The position numbers and the translations under genes were made by a program. The notes below the pieces were generated by a model. It did not search any database. It was not told the origin of the DNA and saw nothing but the letters and a program-made list of their open reading frames with translations. A stretch of 35,806 nucleotides of DNA, taken from Polyangiaceae bacterium. GTDB lineage: Bacteria; Myxococcota_A; Polyangia; Polyangiales; Polyangiaceae. The stretch's first letter is position 1, and each line of letters opens with the position of its first letter. The stretch spans positions 1 through 35,806 of the forward strand of contig JAKLKA010000071.1 in NCBI GenBank assembly GCA_023150915.1, in the 5' to 3' direction. Shown piece after piece: positions 23,520 to 31,226 of the stretch.

Positions 23520-24158
23520 TCAACGCACCAGCGTGATCGCGTGGGTGGTGACGCCGTCGACGCGCACCCAGACCGGCACCCGCCGACCGAGCTCGCCCCA
23601 CGGAACCCTCACGCGCCACAGCCCGGTCGGTGTCGGCTCGGCGGCCAAGAGACGGCGATCGGGGAGGAGCAGCTCGACCGAAGAGACGTCGGGGTCGAAG
23701 CGCGTGCAGGGGGCGGCGACTTCGTCTGGTGGCCGCGGCACCCAGCGCGTGTGGGTCTCTTCCGAGTCGATCGGCTGGGTGAAGGCGGTGGCAGCCCCGG
23801 CGAAGACCAAGGTGCCACCGAACAGCCTTCGCTCGACTCTGCTCAGGTTCGTCCACGGGACCGTCGCCATCCACACCCCCAGACCTGCGACCAGCGCGCC
23901 GGCCACCAGCGGCCCTTGCCGGGCCTGCCGCCGGGTGACAACGCGCAGCAGCCGCTGGTTTTGCACCAGCGCGAAGCAGGGTGGGTCCCGGTTCACGCGC
24001 AAGAGCACCCCTTCATCGTCCGACCGCACCACCAGCCCAGGTGGCGCAAGGCGCTCGCCCAGTCGCACCTCGTGCTGATCGAGCACGGTGACCTGGTGTG
24101 TCACGCGATGGCCACAGCCGGCCAGCACCAGCGCCGCCCACCAGAACGCCCGCACCAC
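23520..24158 (-). CDS. Lipoprotein with internal hydrophobic segment, unknown function
   Basis: The 212-residue protein starts at GTG 24158 (MVRAFWWAALVLAGCGH, lipobox LAGC). About residues 25-60 form a small beta domain. Residues ~80-100 (LVAGALVAGLGVWMATV) and ~112-125 are hydrophobic and could be membrane segments. The C-terminus (~140-212) looks like a beta-sandwich. No family is recognised. There is no Shine-Dalgarno, and TAGGCT stands 6 nt upstream of the start. It is divergent from the VOC gene and probably co-transcribed with the cupin. Confidence 0.75.
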   Translation of the reverse strand: MVRAFWWAALVLAGCGHRVTHQVTVLDQHEVRLGERLAPPGLVVRSDDEGVLLRVNRDPPCFALVQNQRLLRVVTRRQARQGPLVAGALVAGLGVWMATVPWTNLSRVERRLFGGTLVFAGAATAFTQPIDSEETHTRWVPRPPDEVAAPCTRFDPDVSSVELLLPDRRLLAAEPTPTGLWRVRVPWGELGRRVPVWVRVDGVTTHAITLVR

Positions 24159-24164
24159 TCGGTC

Positions 24165-24170
24165 AGCCTA
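24165..24170 (-). promoter_or_regulatory. -10 box TAGGCT, leaderless start
   Basis: Minus-strand TGC-TAGGCT ends exactly 6 nt before the GTG at 24158. The TGC in front looks like an extended -10. There is no Shine-Dalgarno. Confidence 0.5.
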
Positions 24171-24222
24171 GCAGTCGCCGGGCCGATTGCACCCCCAGCG
24201 CGAGTGAGCAACCCTCGGCGCC

Positions 24223-24609
24223 ATGCTCGTACGCCACGCGCTCACCATCTTGGCCGTCAGCGATCTCGAGCGCGCGAAGCGCTTCTACGCGGCAGCGTTC
24301 GGTTGGCCGCGCACGGTGGAAGTGCCGGTGTACGTCGAGCACGAGCTGCCGGGCGGGATGCGCCTGGGCCTCTACGAGCGCACCGCTTTCGGAGCGAACA
24401 CCGGGCAGGTGCCGGCACCGATCGCTGCCGGCGCGCTGGCGCCCACCGAGCTGTACTTCTACGCCGACGACGTGCCCGCCGCGATGGCCCGGCTGGTGGC
24501 CGCGGGCGCGCGCGAGCTCTCGGCGCTGGCGCTGCGGCCTTGGGGGGACCACGCGGCGTACTACGCGGATCCCGACGGCAACGTGCTGGTCGTGGCTCGC
24601 CCGGGTTGA
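24223..24609 (+). CDS. VOC-family (glyoxalase/bleomycin-resistance fold) protein
   Basis: The 128-residue soluble protein has the two beta-alpha-beta3 modules of the vicinal-oxygen-chelate fold. ALTILAVSDLERAKRFYAAAFGW is the N-terminal module (His5 a possible metal ligand). GDHAAYYADPDGNVLVVARP is the C-terminal signature. Family members include lyases, dioxygenases and antibiotic-binding proteins; the specific role is unknown. The start is ATG 24223, with no clear Shine-Dalgarno. It is a single gene between two divergent or convergent lipoprotein genes. Confidence 0.88.
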   Translation: MLVRHALTILAVSDLERAKRFYAAAFGWPRTVEVPVYVEHELPGGMRLGLYERTAFGANTGQVPAPIAAGALAPTELYFYADDVPAAMARLVAAGARELSALALRPWGDHAAYYADPDGNVLVVARPG

Positions 24610-24626
24610 CGGCGCTGCGGCCTGGC

Positions 24627-26069
24627 TCACAGCTTGGCGGGCAGCTGCCAGCGCACGATCTCGGCCTTGGTCGGCCAGCCCAGCGTCAGGTGATACAGGT
24701 ATCCGTCGGGCGCGATGGTGATGCGGCCGACCTCCGGGGCAGTCTGGAAGGTCTGGAGGTCCGAGCCGTCTTCGGCGAACGATACGATGCTCTTGTCCGC
24801 GAGCTCGGCGTAGATGCGCCCGCTCCACGCGTCGCGGACCAGGCTGGTGGCGTGGGTGGCGAGGGTGATCAACGCCTTGGGGGCGCCGCTCTTCCCCAGC
24901 ACCGGCACCAGCTGCACCTCGCCGCCCTCGAGGACCACCATCATCCGAGCCGCGTCGAACGGCGCGCTGGCGATCACGCGCTTGCCGAAGGTGGCAACCA
25001 CCTTGCTGGTCTGCGTGGTCAGATCCAGCGCGTGGTAGTCGCCGTTGGCGTCCACGTTGCCGACGTACAGCACCTGGTCGAGCCCCCAGGTCAGGCCGTA
25101 CGGCCCGGTATCTACCGAGGGCTTGCCGAACGGCCCGGTGCCGGACGAGAACTTGGCGGTGGGGATCTTCATCGGCAGCGTGCCGTTGCCGAAGTCCAGC
25201 GCGGCAACACCCTGCGGGTTGCCGCCGGATCCGGACAGCACGCAGCCGCAGGCGGCACAACAGATGTAGGTGAGCGCGATGTCGTCGAGCCCGCCCCCGA
25301 ACAGCCCGCCCTTGCCCTGAATCGCCGCGACCTCGCCCATGTTCAGGTTGGTGACGCCGGCGTACTCGGTCACCTTCCCCTGCGGGTCGATCTTCCGCAG
25401 GTAGTCGGTGCCCGAGATCATGGTCACGCCCCAGGCGTTGCACTTCTGGTCGAAGTCCAGATCGAAGATGCCGCCGTCGCAGCTCGAAAGCGAGCCGCAG
25501 CGCGAGAACTTGGGGTCGTTGAGCGTGCCCACGTCGCCCACCTTGCCGAGCGGCGCGGGGGCACACGCGGGCGGCGGACGCGTGCAGGCGCACTCGGTCC
25601 CGTGGCAGGTCTGGCCGTCGCACTTCATCGATTTGCAGGGCAACGCCGGGTAGCACGCGCCCGCGCCGTCGCAGCGGGTTCCCGGACCGCAGGTGAGCCC
25701 GGCGCAGGTCGCAGGCTGCGACGTGACCACGCAGCCGCTGCCGGGGACGACGCACTTGCCGGGGTTGTCGTCCCCCACGTGGCACACCGTGCTGCCCGCG
25801 CAAGCGCTGGCTCCGGGCGCGCGGCAGTCCTCGACGCAGGCCCCGCCCACGCAAGCATGTCCGGGTGAGGCGCAGCTGGCGGGCGTGCAGCCGCCTTCCA
25901 TGCCCGCATCGCCCGCAGCCCCGGCGCTGCCACCGTTGGCCGTACCGCCAACGCCGCCGCTGGCAACGATCCCGCCGGTGCCCCCGCCGGCGCTCGAACC
26001 ACTCTCGTCGGAGCCGCCGCAAGCCATGAAGGTGCAGGCGAGCAGGACCGAGACCACGATGCGTCGCAT
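24627..26069 (-). CDS. Large lipoprotein: Cys-rich N-terminal region plus propeller-like domain
   Basis: The 480-residue protein starts MRRIVVSVLLACTFMACGG (lipobox FMAC). A short Gly/Ser linker (~20-58) is followed by a Cys-rich segment (~60-172, about 20 cysteines, e.g. CASPGHACVGGACVEDC, CDGQTCHGTECAC). A C-terminal ~300-residue region has repeated beta units typical of propellers (VLYVGNVDANGDYHALDL, RVIASAPFDAARMMVVLE, GRIYAELADKSIVSFAEDG, GYLYHLTLGW). The design resembles the lipoprotein at 30156. Function is unknown. The start lacks a Shine-Dalgarno but has TAGGAT 6 nt upstream. It is divergent from the sugar-binding lipoprotein. Confidence 0.82.
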   Translation of the reverse strand: MRRIVVSVLLACTFMACGGSDESGSSAGGGTGGIVASGGVGGTANGGSAGAAGDAGMEGGCTPASCASPGHACVGGACVEDCRAPGASACAGSTVCHVGDDNPGKCVVPGSGCVVTSQPATCAGLTCGPGTRCDGAGACYPALPCKSMKCDGQTCHGTECACTRPPPACAPAPLGKVGDVGTLNDPKFSRCGSLSSCDGGIFDLDFDQKCNAWGVTMISGTDYLRKIDPQGKVTEYAGVTNLNMGEVAAIQGKGGLFGGGLDDIALTYICCAACGCVLSGSGGNPQGVAALDFGNGTLPMKIPTAKFSSGTGPFGKPSVDTGPYGLTWGLDQVLYVGNVDANGDYHALDLTTQTSKVVATFGKRVIASAPFDAARMMVVLEGGEVQLVPVLGKSGAPKALITLATHATSLVRDAWSGRIYAELADKSIVSFAEDGSDLQTFQTAPEVGRITIAPDGYLYHLTLGWPTKAEIVRWQLPAKL

Positions 26070-26070
26070 G

Positions 26071-26083
26071 GGTAGATCCTACC
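26071..26083. promoter_or_regulatory. Short inverted repeat in the divergent promoter region
   Basis: GGTAG-ATC-CTACC overlaps the minus-strand TAGGAT box and sits in the 32-bp gap between two divergent starts (26069 minus, 26102 plus). It could be an operator or a by-product of back-to-back -10 boxes. Confidence 0.35.
26076..26081 (-). promoter_or_regulatory. -10 box TAGGAT, leaderless start of the large lipoprotein
   Basis: Minus-strand TAGGAT ends 6 nt before the ATG at 26069, with no Shine-Dalgarno. The divergent gene has GC-TAGCGT at 26088-26093, 8 nt before its ATG at 26102. Confidence 0.5.
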
Positions 26084-26101
26084 ATGCTAGCGTCTCGCCC
26101 C

Positions 26102-27088
26102 ATGCACGCACCGACCCAGGCTGCCCTCGTCACCGGGTGCGCGCTCGCGCTCGGGGCGTGCAAGCCGTCGGCAAAGTCCGACGCTGCGCCCTCTGCAAGC
26201 GCCAGCGCCCAGCGCGGCACCGCCCAGAGCCCGTGGCTCATCGGCATGAGCCAGTGCAACCTGGGCGAGCCCTGGCGCGTGCAGATGAACCAAGACGTGA
26301 AACTGGCGGCCGAGAAGCACCCCAACCTGAAGGTGGTGTTCAAGGACGCCCAGAACGACTCGCTGCGCCAGCGCGCTCAGGTCGAAGAGCTGGTGGCGCA
26401 GAAGATCGACCTGCTCATCATCAGCCCCAAGGAAGCGGCGCCCCTCACCCAGCCGGTGGCCGAGGCCCACCGGAAGAAGATCCCCGTGATCGTGCTGGAC
26501 CGCGGGGTGCAAGGCGACGAATTCACGACCTTCATTGGCGCCGACAACGTGAAGATTGGACGCGAGGCGGGCAAGTGGGCGGTGAAGGCCCTGGGGGGCA
26601 AGGGGCTGATCGTCGAGCTCGAAGGGCTGATGACCAGCACGCCCGGGCAAGATCGCCACAAGGGCTTCCGCGAGGGGCTCGAGCTGGAAAAGCACCCCGA
26701 CCTGAAGGTCGTGTTCGAGGCCGACATGCAGTGGCTGGAACCGAATGCGCGCAAGGAAATGGAGTCGGCGCTGACCACGCAGAAGAAGATCGACCTGGTG
26801 TATGCCCACAACGACCCGGGCGCACACGGGGCATACCTGGCGGCCAAGGCCGCCAGCCGCGACAAAGAGATGAAGCTGATCGGGATCGACGCCCTGCCCC
26901 ACGAGGGCGTCGAGTACGTGAAGCAGGGGATCTTGGACGCGACGTTCCTCTACCCCACGGGCGGGGTCGAAGCGATCGACACGGCGCTCGATCTTCTGGC
27001 GGGCAAGAGCGTGCCGAAGAAGGTCGTGCTCGGGACGCGCGCCTTCACCAAGGACAACGTGAGCCTTGGGGGCGAGGCCATTCCGTGA
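26102..27088 (+). CDS. Sugar ABC transporter substrate-binding lipoprotein (RbsB-like)
   Basis: The 328-residue protein is read from ATG 26102, which gives a compact lipoprotein signal (ALVTGCALALGAC; an ATG at 26084 would add six residues). The mature protein is a periplasmic-binding-protein fold of the ribose/galactose type. LIGMSQCNLGEPWRVQMNQD starts lobe 1, KIDLLIISPKEAAPL and KKIPVIVLDRG follow, then FIGADNVKIGREAGKWA, LVYAHNDPGAHGAYLAAK and LIGIDALPHEG. It should deliver substrate to the ATPase/permease at 19978-22442. Anchoring as a lipoprotein is less usual for this family in Gram-negatives. Its stop overlaps the next gene's GTG (GTGA), making it the first of four coupled genes. Confidence 0.93.
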   Translation: MHAPTQAALVTGCALALGACKPSAKSDAAPSASASAQRGTAQSPWLIGMSQCNLGEPWRVQMNQDVKLAAEKHPNLKVVFKDAQNDSLRQRAQVEELVAQKIDLLIISPKEAAPLTQPVAEAHRKKIPVIVLDRGVQGDEFTTFIGADNVKIGREAGKWAVKALGGKGLIVELEGLMTSTPGQDRHKGFREGLELEKHPDLKVVFEADMQWLEPNARKEMESALTTQKKIDLVYAHNDPGAHGAYLAAKAASRDKEMKLIGIDALPHEGVEYVKQGILDATFLYPTGGVEAIDTALDLLAGKSVPKKVVLGTRAFTKDNVSLGGEAIP

Positions 27089-27816
27089 GGGCCCTTCGCG
27101 CCACGGTCCTCGGCGGGTGCTGCGCGCTGCTCGGCGGCTGCGGCCCGTACATCGACGAGGTGGTGAAAGAGCGCGGGCCCCGCGTCGAACAGAAAATCTC
27201 CGCGGTGAAGGCCGTGGGCGACGAGCTGTCCAAGACCCCGCTCTTGGACAAAGACGAGCCCGCCAACCTGAAGGCTTCGTTCCAGATGACCTCGGGCACG
27301 CCCGCTCCGGCGAACGCTGCCCTGGTCTACGCCGAAGACCTGCGCGAGCTCGACGAGCTGGGCCTGGTCTACGCCCGCGTCAGCGGCACCCAGCTGGTGA
27401 ACACCTGCGCGGCGTTCGTCCACACCGAGCGGCACCCCTGGGATCCGCTGCACCCCGAGGTGGCGCCGAGCTCGGGCACCGGATACACGGCGACCAAGCA
27501 CTTCGACCTGTGCGAGAAACTCGACTTCCTGTTGGTGCTACGCACCCGAGGGTTCGTGAAACCGTCGGTGGGCCGAGCCGGCTCGAGTCGACAAGAGTTC
27601 GACGGCGGGTGGATCGACGCCGACTTGCTGGTGTTCGACCTGGCCAGCAAGAAGAAGGTGGGCGGCGTGCGCGTTCAGGCCGAGAGCTCGGAGCAGCTCG
27701 AGGGCGCCAGCGCCTTCGAGGTCGAGTTCGATCTGCAATGGAACCTGCAGAAGGCGGTGGTCGCTGCGCTGAAGCAGCACCTGCCCAACGTCGAAGTGAA
27801 GGGAGGGCCGAGCTGA
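27085..27816 (+). CDS. Lipoprotein, unknown function, coupled to the sugar-binding protein
   Basis: The start GTG at 27085 overlaps the binding-protein stop. The product (243 residues) begins VRALRATVLGGCCALLGGCGPY, a signal peptide with lipobox LGGC. The mature protein starts with an amphipathic region (YIDEVVKERGPRVEQKISAVKAVGDEL). A beta-rich domain follows (~70-215) with LVNTCAAFVHTERHPWD, LDFLLVLRTRGFVKP and DADLLVFDLASKKKVGGVRVQ. It ends in a helix before KQHLPNVEVKGG. I do not recognise a family. The stop overlaps the next ATG (TGATG), with GGGAGG upstream of that start. Confidence 0.8.
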   Translation: MRALRATVLGGCCALLGGCGPYIDEVVKERGPRVEQKISAVKAVGDELSKTPLLDKDEPANLKASFQMTSGTPAPANAALVYAEDLRELDELGLVYARVSGTQLVNTCAAFVHTERHPWDPLHPEVAPSSGTGYTATKHFDLCEKLDFLLVLRTRGFVKPSVGRAGSSRQEFDGGWIDADLLVFDLASKKKVGGVRVQAESSEQLEGASAFEVEFDLQWNLQKAVVAALKQHLPNVEVKGGPS

Positions 27817-28442
27817 TGTCGGGCGATCACGACTGGCTCGGGGCTGACGCCAAACGTCGCGTCGAGCAGGCGGTCGTCGCGCTCGAGGCCCGAACCTCGG
27901 CCGAGGTGGTGGTCACCGTGCGCCAGGCTTCGGGCAACTACCGCGCCGCAGATCTCGGCTTTGCCTCGCTGGTCGCAGGTATCGGGCTGTTCGGCTACGT
28001 CTACCATCCGGCCGAGTTCGCCGACGACCTGGTTCCGCCGGCGCTCTTGGTCCTCTACCTGTGCGCCGCCTTCTTCTGCGCGCAGGTGCCCGGGCTGCGA
28101 CGCCTGCTGGTACGCACCGGCACCCTCCGCGACAGCGTGCGCCGCGCTGCCTTGACCGCGTTCCACGAGCAGCGCATCGACGCCACCTCGGGCCGAACCG
28201 GGATCCTGATCTACGTCTCGCTGTTCGAGCGGGTGGTCGAGGTGGTGCCCGACGTCGGCATCGACGCGAAGCGCCTGGGGGCCGACTTCGGGCGCGCGGT
28301 CGCCGAGGTGACGGCCGCCGTGCGCGGCGATGGGGTCGCCCAGCTCGAGCGGGGGCTGGGGCAGATGGCCGGCCCCCTGGCCAGGGTCTTGCCCCGAGCC
28401 CACGACGACGTGAACGAGCTGCCCGACGGGATGGTGGCATGA
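27816..28442 (+). CDS. TPM-domain membrane protein
   Basis: The 208-residue protein has a TPM-domain (TLP18.3/Psb32/MOLO-1) pattern split around membrane segments. RVEQAVVALEARTSAEVVVTVRQ is the N-terminal strand/helix. Two hydrophobic stretches follow (~47-62 and ~72-90, FADDLVPPALLVLYLCAAFFCA). The C-terminal part resumes the domain with TGILIYVSLFERVVEVVPDVGIDAK. Family members are acid-phosphatase-like or serve membrane-protein repair and assembly; no enzyme activity is claimed here. It is coupled on both sides (TGATG upstream, ATGA downstream) to the unknown lipoprotein and the Tim44-like protein. Confidence 0.8.
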   Translation: MSGDHDWLGADAKRRVEQAVVALEARTSAEVVVTVRQASGNYRAADLGFASLVAGIGLFGYVYHPAEFADDLVPPALLVLYLCAAFFCAQVPGLRRLLVRTGTLRDSVRRAALTAFHEQRIDATSGRTGILIYVSLFERVVEVVPDVGIDAKRLGADFGRAVAEVTAAVRGDGVAQLERGLGQMAGPLARVLPRAHDDVNELPDGMVA

Positions 28443-30115
28443 GGCGGGCGCTGGTCATCGCGCTGCTCGCGGCGTTTTGCCTGATCGCCCACGGCTCCGC
28501 GGCGCGGCCGGGCGGCGGCAGCTCGTTCAAGAGCAGCTCGTCTTCGTCGTCGCGTTCGTCGTCCAGCTCCTCCAGCTCGTCGTCTCGCAGCTCCAGCTCC
28601 AGCGGCAGCTCGTCCCGCTCGAGCTCGGGCTCGTCGTCGACCAAGAGCGGCAGCTCGACCCCCAGCACGCCGGCGCCCAAGATCTGGGTCTACCGTGCGA
28701 GCCTGCCGCGCGAGCGGGCCGCGGCGTGGTCACCGGGCGCGCCTTCGGTGTACGGCGTGGTGCCGCCGCGCCCCGCCTCGACCCGCGTGCGAGGCAACAG
28801 CGAGCGCGAGGGCGAGATGGTCGCGCTCGGCTTTCTGGGCTTCGTTGGCTTGGTGGCCACCGCCATGCTGGGCCTGGGTGGCGTGCTCTTCTTGCGCTGG
28901 GTCAGGAAGCCCAAGGGTTGGAGCACCGCTGCCCCGCCGCCCCCCGAGACGGTCACTTCGGCACGGGCGAGGCTCGAGGCGCTGAAGCAGTCCGACCCGG
29001 ACTTCTCCGTGGTGAGCTTCGAGGACTTCGTGTACGCGCTGTACGCCGAGGCGCACACCGCACGCGGTGCCGGCAAGCTCGACACGCTGGCGCCCTACCT
29101 GCAAGCCAGCGCCCGCAGCGCGCTGGCCTCGCTGGGGCAAAGCCCCGTCACCACGGTGGTGGTCGGCGCGATGCGCTACGACGACGTGCGTGTGAGCGAC
29201 GACGGCGCCCGGGCGGTGATCGAGCTCGAAGCCAACTACACCGAGGCGGCGCCCGGCGCGCAGCCGGCCAGCTACTGGGCGCGTGAGTCGTGGGTCTTCA
29301 CCCGCAAGGCCGGCGCCAAGAGCCGGCCGCCCGATCGGGTGCGGGTGTTTTCGTGCCCGAACTGCGGCGCGCCCCTCGACCGCGTGATGGGTTCGAGTTG
29401 CGGATATTGCCAGGCGGTGGTCGACACCGGCGCGTTCGATTGGGTGGTCAGCGGCGTCGCGGTGCTGGGTCGCGAAGCACGCCCGCCGATGCTCACGGGC
29501 ACTACCGAAGAGCAGGGCAGCGAGCTGCCCACCCGCATCGATGCCGGCCTCGACGCGGCGCTCGCGGCGCTGCGCCAGCGTGACCCGGCGTTCGATCCGG
29601 ACACCCTGTTCGCGCGCGTCGGGCTGGTGTTCCAGACCATGCAGGTGGCCTGGTCGTCGCTGGCGTGGGACAAAGCGCGGCCCTATCTGAGTGACAACCT
29701 CTGGACCGCGCAGACTTACTGGATCGATGCCTACCGGCGCTCGGGCCTGCGCAACGTGATGGAGAGCCCGCGCATCGGCAAGCTCGAGCTGGCGCGCATC
29801 ACCAGCGACCGCTGGTTCGACGCCGTGACCGTCCGCGTGTTCGCCGCCGGACGCGACTACACCGTCCGCGACAGCGACGGCGCGGTGGTCGGCGGCGACA
29901 AGAGCCGGGACCGCGAGTACACCGAGTATTGGACCTTGATCCGCGCCAGCACCGCCAAGGGACCGGCGAAGCGCGACGACGCGTGCCCGAGCTGCGGCGC
30001 GCCGCTGGCGATCAACGCCGCCGGGCAGTGCGGGCACTGCCAGGTCAAGCTCACGTCGGGCCAGTTCGACTGGGTGCTGTCGCGCATCGAGCAAGACGAA
30101 GTCTACGAGGGCTAG
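28439..30115 (+). CDS. Membrane protein with two Tim44-like domains, each followed by a zinc ribbon
   Basis: The 558-residue protein has an N-terminal signal sequence (MRRALVIALLAAFCLIAHGSA), a Ser-dominated low-complexity segment (~28-78), and a transmembrane helix near ~132-155 (LGFLGFVGLVATAMLGLGGVL). Two homologous halves follow. The first runs from ~185 (FSVVSFEDFVYALYAEAH) to zinc ribbon C306/C309...C321/C324 (CPNCGAPL, CGYC). The second runs from ~390 (LFARVGLVFQTMQVAWSSLAW) to zinc ribbon C516/C519...C531/C534 (CPSCGAPL, CGHC). The post-ribbon sequence TGAFDWVVS/SGQFDWVLS is also repeated. The domains resemble bacterial Tim44-like proteins. The ATG overlaps the TPM gene stop (ATGA). 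TPM proteins and Tim44-like proteins are often neighbours; the link to a sugar-binding protein is unusual. Confidence 0.85.
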   Translation: MRRALVIALLAAFCLIAHGSAARPGGGSSFKSSSSSSSRSSSSSSSSSSRSSSSSGSSSRSSSGSSSTKSGSSTPSTPAPKIWVYRASLPRERAAAWSPGAPSVYGVVPPRPASTRVRGNSEREGEMVALGFLGFVGLVATAMLGLGGVLFLRWVRKPKGWSTAAPPPPETVTSARARLEALKQSDPDFSVVSFEDFVYALYAEAHTARGAGKLDTLAPYLQASARSALASLGQSPVTTVVVGAMRYDDVRVSDDGARAVIELEANYTEAAPGAQPASYWARESWVFTRKAGAKSRPPDRVRVFSCPNCGAPLDRVMGSSCGYCQAVVDTGAFDWVVSGVAVLGREARPPMLTGTTEEQGSELPTRIDAGLDAALAALRQRDPAFDPDTLFARVGLVFQTMQVAWSSLAWDKARPYLSDNLWTAQTYWIDAYRRSGLRNVMESPRIGKLELARITSDRWFDAVTVRVFAAGRDYTVRDSDGAVVGGDKSRDREYTEYWTLIRASTAKGPAKRDDACPSCGAPLAINAAGQCGHCQVKLTSGQFDWVLSRIEQDEVYEG

Positions 30116-30155
30116 GCGCTTGCACTCGGCCCGCGGCGCTGTCAGGGTGCGCAGC

Positions 30156-31211
30156 ATGCGTGTGTTGCTGTCTTTCGCCTGCGTCTCTGCGGTCGGCTTC
30201 GCGCTTGCGGCTTGTGCCACCAGTGCCGGCAGCGGGGGCGGCCCAGGCGGTGCGGCAGGCGCCGGTGGGGGCGGCGCGGGCGGCGCGGGCGGCGGGTCCG
30301 GGGGCTTCGCCATCGACTCGGGCACGGATGGGTCGGCGGGCAAGAGCGCGCTGGTCTACGTGCACACCGACAGCACGCTGTTCCGCATCGACCCCACCGC
30401 GCCAGCACCCAACCTGGAGCAGCTGGGGGACTTCGACTGCGTGGGGGCGACCGGGCAGGACCCGGCCATGACCGACGTGGCCGTAGACAAAGACGGCAAG
30501 CTGTGGGGCATCAGCCACACGCAGGTGCACGAGCTCGAGGTTTCGAACAAGGTCGTGCACTGCGCCAAGTCCACACCGCTGGCGGTGGGCGTGGACGTGA
30601 AGTTCTACGCGCTCACCTTCGCGCCCATCGGCGTGGTCTCGCCCACCGAAGAGGTGCTGGTCGCCGGCAACACCGCGGGAGAGCTGTGGGCCATCGAGAA
30701 GAACGGCGATGTTTCGCAGCGTGGCACCTTCGGTGACGTGCCGGTCAGCGACGGCAATGGACACGTTTACCCCAAGACCAACCAGAACAAGCCCTGGGAG
30801 CTGTCGGGCGACATCGTGTTCGTCGAGAACGACGGCAACCCCATCGGTTACGCCACGGTGCGCGACTGCCCGACCCCCCCGGCCACCAGCAACTGCAACA
30901 CCACCGACACGCTGATCGAGATCGACATCCCGAAGCTGAACAAGGCCTCTATCTTGCCGGTGACCAAGGCGGTTCGCGGGCAGATCGTCAAGCACGCCAC
31001 GTGCAGCGACAGCCAGAACGCGGCCTACGGCAGCATGTACGGCATCACCGCCTGGGGGGACAAGGTCTACGGCTTCTCCCGCACCGGCAAGCTGGTGGAA
31101 ATCGACACCAACGACGGCAGCGCCTGCCTGCTCGCCGCCTTTCCGAACGCGGACTTCGGCGGCGCCGGCGTGACCACCCAGGCCGTGGTGATTCCGCCCC
31201 CGCCGAAGTGA
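30156..31211 (+). CDS. Lipoprotein with propeller-like domain
   Basis: I start the 351-residue protein at ATG 30156, giving MRVLLSFACVSAVGFALAACAT (lipobox LAAC). A Gly/Ala-rich linker (~25-60) is followed by repeated beta units: ALVYVHTDSTLFRIDP, DVAVDKDGKLWGISHTQVHEL, LVAGNTAGELWAIEKNGDV, GDIVFVENDGNPIGYATV and YGITAWGDKVYGFSRTGKLVEIDT. This is an NHL/SQD-style propeller that probably binds a ligand or surface partner. No catalytic motif is seen. It lies 40 bp after the Tim44-like gene and 15 bp before the isomerase gene, all on the plus strand, so it may belong to the same transcription unit. Confidence 0.82.
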   Translation: MRVLLSFACVSAVGFALAACATSAGSGGGPGGAAGAGGGGAGGAGGGSGGFAIDSGTDGSAGKSALVYVHTDSTLFRIDPTAPAPNLEQLGDFDCVGATGQDPAMTDVAVDKDGKLWGISHTQVHELEVSNKVVHCAKSTPLAVGVDVKFYALTFAPIGVVSPTEEVLVAGNTAGELWAIEKNGDVSQRGTFGDVPVSDGNGHVYPKTNQNKPWELSGDIVFVENDGNPIGYATVRDCPTPPATSNCNTTDTLIEIDIPKLNKASILPVTKAVRGQIVKHATCSDSQNAAYGSMYGITAWGDKVYGFSRTGKLVEIDTNDGSACLLAAFPNADFGGAGVTTQAVVIPPPPK

Positions 31212-31214
31212 GCT

Positions 31215-31220
31215 AAGTAT
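31215..31220 (+). promoter_or_regulatory. Possible -10 box (AAGTAT) before the isomerase gene
   Basis: AAGTAT, at the same 6-nt distance from the ATG at 31227 and with no Shine-Dalgarno (spacer TTCTCC). It is a weaker match because position 1 is A. If real, the isomerase has its own promoter only a few bases after the upstream stop. Confidence 0.3.
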
Positions 31221-31226
31221 TTCTCC

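Noticed and set aside
23496-25868. 790-codon plus-strand frame spanning the cupin, lipoprotein and VOC region
   Set aside because: Reads antisense or out of frame through several supported genes; no domain seen.
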